This document shows positions 4,894 through 9,824 of a DNA stretch of 9,824 nucleotides, piece by piece. This stretch comes from an uncultured Ruminococcus sp. GTDB taxonomy: Bacteria > Bacillota > Clostridia > Oscillospirales > CAG-272. A model generated the notes under the pieces. The model was not told where the DNA came from. It worked only from the letters and a program-made list of their open reading frames with translations, and ran no database searches. The position numbers were made by a program, and so were the translations under genes. The stretch's first letter is position 1. Each line of letters opens with the position of its first letter. The DNA is taken from contig CACXED010000340.1 of NCBI GenBank assembly GCA_902766575.1, positions 1-9,824 on the forward strand. The letters run 5' to 3'.

Positions 4894-6105
4894 ATGAACA
4901 ATAAACTCAGAGTTTGCATTATCGGCTGCGGAGAATTTGCAAGGTGTTTCGTACCGCTTTTCAAAACTCACCCCTATGTGGAAAAGGTCTTTGTCTGCGA
5001 CCTTGTTCCGGAAAAAGCCAGGAGCTACAGCGAAAAATTCGGCGTCGAGATCATCGGCAGCTTTGAGGAGGTCCTCGAACGCAAGGATATAAACTCGGTA
5101 GCCGTCTTTGTTCAGCGTCATCTTCACGGTCCGATCGTCTGCCGGGCGCTCAGAGCCGGAAAGCACGTCTATTCCGCCGTCCCGATGGCGTCTACCGTCG
5201 AGGAATGCGGGGAGATCGTCAGCCTCGTCAAGGAGACCGGGCTCACCTACATGATGGGCGAGACCTGCATATACTACCCCTGCTCGATCTTCTGCCGCCG
5301 CGCTCTTAAAGACGGGATGTTCGGAAATTTCGTCTACGGCGAGGCTCAGTATCATCACGATCTGTCGCATTTTCCCGCGGATTTCCGGAATGACCGTCCC
5401 GCGTCGGCCGTTCCGCCGTTCCTCTATCCGACTCATTCGACGGCGATGCTGCTGAACGCGGTGGGCGATCACGTCGTAAAGGTCTCGGCGGTCGGCTATC
5501 GCGACGTCGAGCCGGATACCCCTTACCGCAAGGGCGAAAACACGTGGGACAACGAATTTTCCAACGAGTTCTCGCTGATGCAGCTCTCGCGCGGAGGAAC
5601 GATCCGCGTCAACGAGTGCAGACGCATAGGCTACAAGGCGCCGAGCTCGTACATATCGGGCTTCTACGGAACGCAGGGCTCATATCAGTTCAGCAACGCT
5701 CAGCATATCGTCACCCATCTTACGCCGGACGGAGTAACTCTCGAGGACGTCAGCGACGAGGTCAATCCGCGCGAAATGACTCGCCACAAGAGCGACGCTG
5801 ATTTCAAAGAAAAGGTTGCAAATCATGCATGGCAATGGACCGACCAATCGCCTATGCAGGACGAGACGGTCGCGGCGCGTCCCCATCTCACCGAGGAATA
5901 TATGTCGGTGTCGTCGGGTCATATGAATTCCCACAGATTCCTCATTGACGATTTCTGCTCGGCGGTCTACAACGGCACGCTCCCGCCGGTGAACGCATGG
6001 GCAGCGGCTCGCTACACTGTTCCGGGACTGGTCGCTCACAAGTCGGCTCAGCTTGGCGGAGTGCTGCTCGACGTGCCGGACTTCGGCGACGCTCCGGAGA
6101 AATAA
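4894..6105 (+). CDS. Gfo/Idh/MocA-family NAD(P)-dependent oxidoreductase (403 aa)
   Basis: Likely a cytoplasmic sugar, inositol or amino-sugar dehydrogenase. The N-terminal Rossmann fold is clear: 'RVCIIGCGEFA' with G11-x-G13-x-x-A16, and an acidic residue closing beta-2 in 'FVCDL' (33-37). The second half of the Rossmann domain reads 'SVAVFVQRHLHGPIVCRALRAGKHVYSAVPMA'. In this family the last strand normally carries E-K-P with a catalytic lysine; here the position reads A95-V96-P97, so the usual lysine is missing. The C-terminal alpha/beta dimerisation domain starts near residue 125. I chose the ATG at 4894 because AAAGGA precedes it and the fold begins at once; an in-frame ATG at 4702 would add 64 residues encoded by promoter and leader sequence. 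The gene is monocistronic, with its own promoter and a terminator at 6118-6160. Family assignment is firm, substrate unknown. Confidence 0.9.
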   Translation: MNNKLRVCIIGCGEFARCFVPLFKTHPYVEKVFVCDLVPEKARSYSEKFGVEIIGSFEEVLERKDINSVAVFVQRHLHGPIVCRALRAGKHVYSAVPMASTVEECGEIVSLVKETGLTYMMGETCIYYPCSIFCRRALKDGMFGNFVYGEAQYHHDLSHFPADFRNDRPASAVPPFLYPTHSTAMLLNAVGDHVVKVSAVGYRDVEPDTPYRKGENTWDNEFSNEFSLMQLSRGGTIRVNECRRIGYKAPSSYISGFYGTQGSYQFSNAQHIVTHLTPDGVTLEDVSDEVNPREMTRHKSDADFKEKVANHAWQWTDQSPMQDETVAARPHLTEEYMSVSSGHMNSHRFLIDDFCSAVYNGTLPPVNAWAAARYTVPGLVAHKSAQLGGVLLDVPDFGDAPEK

Positions 6106-6117
6106 AAGCATAAAAAG

Positions 6118-6160
6118 AACTGCCGTGGCTCATCCGGAGCGCGGCAGTTATATTTTTCTT
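6118..6160. terminator. Bidirectional rho-independent terminator
   Basis: AACTGCCG (6118-6125) pairs with CGGCAGTT (6142-6149), 8 bp, with a possible inner GCTC/GAGC stem. It is followed by ATATTTTTCTT on the plus strand and CTTTTTATG on the minus strand. It ends the oxidoreductase transcript 13 bases after its stop and can also block leftward readthrough. Confidence 0.85.
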
Positions 6161-6243
6161 CAATAATATATATAGTATATATGGCTGGGAGAGAGACTGT
6201 CGGGACGATCGTACTCAGCGTCTAAGCCGCCATGTGTAATATC

Positions 6244-6283
6244 GGAAAAAATATCCCGATCCGACGAATCGAACCGGGATATT
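6244..6283 (-). terminator. Strong terminator of the CBM9-like gene
   Basis: In minus-strand RNA a continuous 15-position stem (6269-6283 with 6250-6264, including two G.U pairs) is capped by UUCG (6265-6268) and followed by six U (6246-6251). It lies 33 bases after the stop of the CBM9-like gene. The 83 bases between this and the oxidoreductase terminator (6161-6243) show an A/T tract and nothing else recognisable. Confidence 0.88.
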
Positions 6284-6315
6284 CAAATGAAAAAGTTTTT
6301 CTCGCTTTTCTTATC

Positions 6316-7086
6316 TCAGCCGCGCTTTTTTCTGAAAACTACGATTCCGGCAGCTCCGATGGCAGCCGCTGCTACAGTGAGGGAGAGCGCGTCTGCGGTC
6401 TGAGCCGCAGTGGGCGGAGTCGTGGGCTTTGCAGCCTCGACAGCTACCTTGTCAGCCGAAAGCACGATGTAGTCGAACTTTGCAACCTCGTTCTCAGTCG
6501 CGTTGCCGGACTGGACGGAACGGATTATTCCGCGGGCAGCGTTGTTGTTCGACATATCGTCGATGAGAACGTTGATACCGATCTGCGAGCCAGCCTTAAC
6601 GCCGTCGGGCAGAGCGTTGACCATCTCGATGATATAAGAGCCGTCAGCCTTGGTAGCGGCAGCCTTGATTGCATCGGCCGAAGCGTCGCCGGCCTTGGTG
6701 ACTCTGCCGTCGTAGCGAACCATCCACTTATGGCGGGTCGAGCCGTCGTTCTTCCAGTCGTAGGTCAGCTCGATGCCGTCCTGCTCCCATGCGTTCTTAG
6801 CGTCGTCAAGCGCACAGATATCAGCGTCCTTGACCTCGATTGCGCAGTAAAGATTCGAACCCGACCAGACAAAGTATGCCTTTCCGGTAGCTCCGTTGGC
6901 GGGAGTAGCGACGTCTACAACGAGACCTTTCTTGTAGATTTCGTCAATCTTTCCGTCGAGAGTGATCTTAGCGTCGGTAGCCGGAACATTGCCCCAGCTC
7001 TTGTAATCCTTATGAGCCGAAACTCCGATTACCATCGAGCCGACAGTCAGCATAGCTGCCATAGCAAGAGATATGATTTTTTTCAT
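6316..7086 (-). CDS. Secreted CBM9-like carbohydrate-binding protein with C-terminal anchor (256 aa)
   Basis: A surface protein likely to bind sugars. Residues 1-24 are a Sec signal peptide (MKKIIS, hydrophobic core, cut after VSA). The mature part fits the family 9 carbohydrate-binding or related sandwich domain: 'ITLDGKIDEIY' (41-51), 'AYFVWSGSNLYCAIEVKDADI' split over two strands (70-90), 'WEQDGIELTYDW' (100-111), and 'SYIIEM' plus 'IGINVLIDD' (150-177). A Pro/Thr-rich linker follows (220-230), then TAD, a hydrophobic segment (234-250) and RKKRG. This resembles a sorting signal, yet no LPXTG is present; sortase variants of the QTxD type occur in Clostridia, so either sortase or simple membrane anchoring is possible. 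The start at 7086 is supported by GGAG 7 bases upstream; an in-frame ATG 60 bases earlier lies in the leader. Divergent from an AraC regulator, which may control it. No catalytic domain is present, so this is a binding protein. Confidence 0.85.
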   Translation of the reverse strand: MKKIISLAMAAMLTVGSMVIGVSAHKDYKSWGNVPATDAKITLDGKIDEIYKKGLVVDVATPANGATGKAYFVWSGSNLYCAIEVKDADICALDDAKNAWEQDGIELTYDWKNDGSTRHKWMVRYDGRVTKAGDASADAIKAAATKADGSYIIEMVNALPDGVKAGSQIGINVLIDDMSNNNAARGIIRSVQSGNATENEVAKFDYIVLSADKVAVEAAKPTTPPTAAQTADALSLTVAAAAIGAAGIVVFRKKRG

Positions 7087-7134
7087 AAAAGCACTCCGTT
7101 TTATATGTAACAATTTTATACAATAAATATCGAG

Positions 7135-7177
7135 CGCGGCAAACATACGTCATAATATTGTTTCTCAGCCTGCCGCG
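7135..7177 (-). promoter_or_regulatory. Leader hairpin of the CBM9-like gene
   Basis: CGCGGCA (7135-7141) and TGCCGCG (7171-7177) form a perfect 7-bp GC-rich stem with a 29-base loop that can extend through AAC/GTT. It lies in the ~117-base leader of an otherwise A/T-rich region, about 50 bases before the start codon, and is not followed by a T-tract. Probably an mRNA stability or folding element. Confidence 0.4.
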
Positions 7178-7208
7178 ACGCGCTTCCCCGACAATCTAAT
7201 GTATCTAT

Positions 7209-7237
7209 ATTATACACCATATTAAAGTGTATTTCAA
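7209..7237 (-). promoter_or_regulatory. Promoter of the CBM9-like gene with internal dyad
   Basis: Reading leftward: TTGAAA (7232-7237), a 17-base spacer, TATAAT (7209-7214). Start site near 7202. An inverted repeat ATACAC-N9-GTGTAT (7212-7217 and 7227-7232) fills the spacer and touches both boxes, an operator-like position for a repressor. Confidence 0.75.
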
Positions 7238-7310
7238 TGTATTATTCGTTATTATAATAGTATAATTCGTAAATTCCAAGGAAAAATCCGCTCTTGTTTT
7301 CAACTCATCA

Positions 7311-7340
7311 TTGACATATCGGCTTTATATATGTTATACT
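7311..7340 (+). promoter_or_regulatory. Promoter of the AraC-family gene
   Basis: TTGACA (7311-7316), an 18-base spacer, TATACT (7335-7340); a 17-base reading with TTATAC is also possible. Start site near 7347, giving a leader of about 40 bases. The ATG at 7331 lies between the boxes and cannot be the translation start. Confidence 0.72.
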
Positions 7341-7387
7341 TATATTGTAGCTTTTTATTTTCTAAAAAACGCGAGTGGAGGTTCGGA

Positions 7388-8221
7388 ATGGATATTCAGG
7401 TTGACAGTCTGAAAAAGCTGCTCAAAATGAAAATAAATATCGTTAAGCCAACCGTATTCAATTTTTATGACAACGAGCTTAAAATCGATAAAATTGATCG
7501 TCAGGTAAACAATATTATGTATCTGAGGAGCGGCGGCAGCGCGTATTATTTTCAGCCTGAGCTTGACAATATCTGCGAATGTAAGGACGGCGACCTGCTC
7601 TGGCTGTCCTACAGGAGCAACTATCTGCGCACTAACGCGCATCCCTTGAAATCTATCTGTCTCGATTTTTTCATGATGGACGACGATGGCAACAATATCA
7701 TTATGTCGCCTAAAGTATTCCGGGTCGCCAGCGACACCGACGGCTACTATCTTAATCTCTACGAATCCGCGATACAGATGCAGATGAATACGCAGAGCAG
7801 CTTTGAGTTCCGAGCGCTCATCTACAAAATATTCAGCAGTCTGTTCAGCGAGACCGAGCGCTTTACAGAGGACAAGCAGCTCTCCGAGATAGCTCCGGCT
7901 ATACACTCTATCGAACGCACGCCGCAGTCGAACATCAGCGTCGCCGAGCTCGCCGCTCAGTGCGGATTATCCGAGACCAGCCTGCGCACAAAATTCCGCC
8001 AGTATACCGGCGGTATGAATCCCATCGACTATCGCAACTCGCTTCGGGTCAGAAAAGCAAAGGAGATGCTGTCCGCGACGACCAGCTCGGTTGAGATGAT
8101 AGCGGAAACGCTCGGTTTTTACGATTCATCGTATTTTATCAAGGTGTTCAGGCATTTCTCCGGCAGTACTCCGAACGAATACCGCATATCGTCGCTGGCA
8201 AACAAGAGCGGACAGAGCTGA
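7388..8221 (+). CDS. AraC-family transcriptional regulator (277 aa)
   Basis: A DNA-binding regulator with an N-terminal ligand-sensing region and a C-terminal AraC/XylS domain. Residues 1-160 are likely a cupin-like sensor ('SGGSAYYFQ' near 48-56, 'CKDGDLLWLSY' at 65-75, typical strands of AraC arms). The first helix-turn-helix is about 184-205 ('ISVAELAAQCGLSETSLRTKF'), the second about 233-256. The family signature is 'FYDSSYFIKVFRHFSGSTPNEYR' split around 244-266. Length is normal for the family. The start at 7388 has GTGGAGG 6 bases upstream, and its transcription starts after the upstream in-frame ATG. It is transcribed away from the CBM9-like gene across a ~300-base control region, the usual layout for a regulator and its target. 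The effector is probably a carbohydrate, inferred only from the neighbour. Confidence 0.92.
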   Translation: MDIQVDSLKKLLKMKINIVKPTVFNFYDNELKIDKIDRQVNNIMYLRSGGSAYYFQPELDNICECKDGDLLWLSYRSNYLRTNAHPLKSICLDFFMMDDDGNNIIMSPKVFRVASDTDGYYLNLYESAIQMQMNTQSSFEFRALIYKIFSSLFSETERFTEDKQLSEIAPAIHSIERTPQSNISVAELAAQCGLSETSLRTKFRQYTGGMNPIDYRNSLRVRKAKEMLSATTSSVEMIAETLGFYDSSYFIKVFRHFSGSTPNEYRISSLANKSGQS

Positions 8222-8235
8222 GAGCTCAAAATACG

Positions 8236-8263
8236 AAAAAACAGCGGGTTCACCGCTGTTTTT
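8236..8263. terminator. Bidirectional terminator between the AraC and MATE genes
   Basis: AACAGCGG (8240-8247), loop GTTCA, CCGCTGTT (8253-8260), flanked by an A-run on the left and a T-run on the right, so T-tracts follow the hairpin in both directions. It serves the AraC gene 15 bases after its stop and the converging MATE gene about 65 bases after its stop. Confidence 0.9.
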
Positions 8264-8326
8264 CTGTCTGACAAAACGCTGATTCAAGGTTATTTTCACA
8301 CGGAAACTCAAATCTTCAGCCTGTCA

Positions 8327-9682
8327 CTAATCAATTTTTCGCGAGCGATACCACGCCGCGATCGTATAGGATACCGCGGCTATCGCCTGAGTCACCGGAT
8401 AGATCACCATCAGCGATCCGAGCGTCCTGTAGTGCGGGAAGACCGCGAAAATCCAGAAAAGCCGCACTCCGCAGACTCCGAACACCGATATCAGCGCCGG
8501 GACGAGCGTATAGCCGTAGCCCTGAAGTCCGCCAGACATGATGTCCATCACGCTCTGAACAAATTTGAACACGACGGTGTATTTCATCCGCGTCATTGCG
8601 ATCTCTATGACCGCCGCGTCGGTCACGAATATCCTCAGCAGTCTGCGTCCGGATATGTACACCGCTCCGCTGAGCACTATCGTCGCCGAGACGCAGAGCA
8701 GCAGCGCGGTCTTTATGACACTCACACAGCGATCGCGCTTTTTAGCGCCGTAATTCTGGCTCACCGCTGTCGTCGTCGCCTGAGCGAAGGCGTTGCCGAT
8801 GAACTGCAGGTATATCTCGACGTTGACCGCCGCGCTCGACGCGGATACCGCGTCGGTTCCGAGGCTGTTTATCGCCGACTGGGTGCAGACGTTCGAAATC
8901 GAGAATACCGAGCCGAGAAATCCCGACGGCAGTCCGATCTTCGCGAGCATGGCGAGTATCTCCCGGTCTATCCTGAGCTTTCCGGGACAGAGCCGCACTA
9001 TCTCGTCCTCCCGCGTCAGCAGGAATATCAGCAGCGCGGAGCTGACTCCGCTCGAGATCACCGTCGCCCAGGCCACGCCCGCGACTCCCGCGTTCAGCAC
9101 GAGAACGAAGAACAGGTTCAGCCCGACGTTGACTATCCCTCCGACCGAAAGGCAGCAGAGCGGCTTCTTCGTGTTTCCGCGGCTCCGGAATATTGCCGAG
9201 CTGAAATTGTTCAGCATCAGAAACGGCATTCCGATGAAATAAATCCTGAGATACTCTGCCGAAAGCCCGATGATGTCCTCGGGTACGAGCATCAGCCTCA
9301 GCATCGGCTTTGAGAGCAGAAGTCCCGCGACGCCGACTATAACTCCGCTGATGAGCGCGACCGAGATCGCGGTGTGAACCGCGTCTCCGGCTCTTTTTTT
9401 ATCGCCCTGACCGATGAAGCGCGCGACGACGACGTTCGCGGCGTTCGACAGCCCGACGAAAAATTCGATGAAAAGGTTTACGAGCGGCGTCGTCCCTCCG
9501 ACCGCGGCGAGCGCTTCCTTTCCGACAAATCTGCCGACCACCGCCGTGTCAGCCGAGTGGAAAAGCTGCTGTATAATGCTCGCCGCCGCTATCGGCAGGA
9601 CGAACAGGAGCATTTTGTCCCATATCCGTCCCTCGGTGAACGAGATATTTCCAGTTCTTTTTGTTTTTACTGAGTCTGACAA
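8327..9682 (-). CDS. MATE-family multidrug/toxin exporter (451 aa)
   Basis: An integral membrane antiporter of the NorM/DinF type that exports organic cations or metabolites using a Na+ or H+ gradient. Twelve hydrophobic segments in two homologous halves are visible. The first half starts near residue 20 with 'MLLFVLPIAAASIIQQLFHSADT' split around 24-46, then 'VVGRFVGKEALAAVGGTTP' (48-66), a MATE hallmark. The second half starts near 245 with 'KIGLPSGF' and 'FAQATTTAVSQNYGAKK'. Length fits the family. The start is TTG (9680-9682), directly after the TAA of the upstream gene; GGAG lies 14 bases before it, a long spacer, and the frame has a stop immediately upstream, so no earlier start exists. 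Met24 would remove the start of the first helix region and is less likely. Translation may be coupled to the upstream gene. Substrate unknown. Confidence 0.92.
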   Translation of the reverse strand: MSDSVKTKRTGNISFTEGRIWDKMLLFVLPIAAASIIQQLFHSADTAVVGRFVGKEALAAVGGTTPLVNLFIEFFVGLSNAANVVVARFIGQGDKKRAGDAVHTAISVALISGVIVGVAGLLLSKPMLRLMLVPEDIIGLSAEYLRIYFIGMPFLMLNNFSSAIFRSRGNTKKPLCCLSVGGIVNVGLNLFFVLVLNAGVAGVAWATVISSGVSSALLIFLLTREDEIVRLCPGKLRIDREILAMLAKIGLPSGFLGSVFSISNVCTQSAINSLGTDAVSASSAAVNVEIYLQFIGNAFAQATTTAVSQNYGAKKRDRCVSVIKTALLLCVSATIVLSGAVYISGRRLLRIFVTDAAVIEIAMTRMKYTVVFKFVQSVMDIMSGGLQGYGYTLVPALISVFGVCGVRLFWIFAVFPHYRTLGSLMVIYPVTQAIAAVSYTIAAWYRSRKID

Positions 9683-9824
9683 TTATTTATTATTTTCTCC
9701 AATCCATGCTTTGCTGAAATCTTCCATAGCCGCATTCATGCTGTCGGTTATCCCTGCGATAGACGAGGTATACGAGCCGTCGTTGAAAATCGCGTCGGTC
9801 ATCGGTGAAATCGAGCCGCCGAAC
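9683..9824 (-). CDS. C-terminal end of a protein, possibly an extracellular solute-binding protein (partial)
   Basis: The last 46 codons of a gene entering from the right edge, ending in TAA at 9683-9685. The visible tail ('FGGSISPMTDAIFNDGSY', later 'ITDSMNAAMEDFSKAWIGENNK') is in register with normal codon use and has the helix-rich, Ser/Met-containing look of the C-termini of clostridial sugar or peptide solute-binding lipoproteins. That family call is a weak impression from a short tail. Its end contains the only ribosome binding site for the following MATE gene, so the two form an operon. Confidence 0.5.
   Translation of the reverse strand, partial: FGGSISPMTDAIFNDGSYTSSIAGITDSMNAAMEDFSKAWIGENNK

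Noticed and set aside
4738..5472. Minus-strand open frame of 244 codons over the oxidoreductase promoter and 5' half
   Set aside because: Opposite a clear Rossmann-fold gene, with no recognisable product and no promoter.
6161..6243. tRNA-like or other small RNA gene between the convergent terminators
   Set aside because: A few short complementary bases, but no cloverleaf, no T-loop consensus and no promoter-terminator pair.
6232..7110. Long plus-strand open frame of 292 codons opposite the CBM9-like gene
   Set aside because: The minus strand encodes a signal peptide, a recognisable sandwich domain and an anchor with proper start and terminator; the plus frame has no ribosome binding site, no domain, and a Ser/Val/Asp/Leu-heavy composition typical of an antisense shadow.
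8432..9313. Plus-strand open frame of 293 codons over the MATE gene
   Set aside because: Rich in Arg, His and Glu as expected from the complement of a GC-rich membrane protein gene; no domain and no start signals.

Overview
The window looks like a chromosomal segment from a Gram-positive member of the Bacillota, probably an uncultured gut Clostridia (Oscillospirales-like). Reasons: strong AGGAGG-type ribosome binding sites, near-perfect sigma-A promoters (TTGACA-17-TATAAT), rho-independent terminators with T-tracts, a SipW-type signal peptidase with its cognate substrates, and a mixed base composition. By hand count, several 60-base blocks of the same operon range from 32% to 63% GC.

Left half (1 to about 4250, all on the minus strand, transcribed right to left): a biofilm-fibre or surface-matrix type operon. 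One consensus promoter at 4220-4248 drives a SipW/ER-type signal peptidase with an unusual ~80-residue charged C-terminal tail. Four TasA/camelysin-like proteins follow (224, 186, 267 and 198 aa), each with the SipW-cognate signal peptide (G-T-L-A-Y-F-T or a variant). Last comes the N-terminus of a secreted Ig-like protein that runs off the window. Gene spacing and ribosome binding sites fit one transcript. The only large internal gap (1017-1170) holds three stem-loops whose arms overlap in a 1:2 / 2:3 / 3:4 arrangement. This may set the ratio of the upstream TasA-like proteins to the downstream ones.

Middle (4250-6160): a ~640-base stretch without a convincing gene. It carries a second consensus promoter pointing right that shares 17 identical bases with the sipW promoter. 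A rho-independent terminator lies only ~60 bases beyond it, which predicts a short ~80-nt RNA. Next comes the promoter of a Gfo/Idh/MocA oxidoreductase, with three 9-bp tandem repeats at its start site, then the oxidoreductase (403 aa) and its terminator.

Right part (6240-9824): a secreted CBM9-like protein with a C-terminal membrane anchor (minus), divergent from an AraC-family regulator (plus). Their shared control region contains a dyad inside the CBM9-gene promoter. The AraC gene converges on a MATE-family transporter (minus) across a bidirectional terminator. The MATE gene starts at a TTG directly abutting the stop codon of an upstream gene, of which only the last 46 codons are visible; its tail resembles that of an extracellular solute-binding protein. 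The right half therefore suggests carbohydrate sensing, binding and metabolism, while the left half is a surface-fibre export system.
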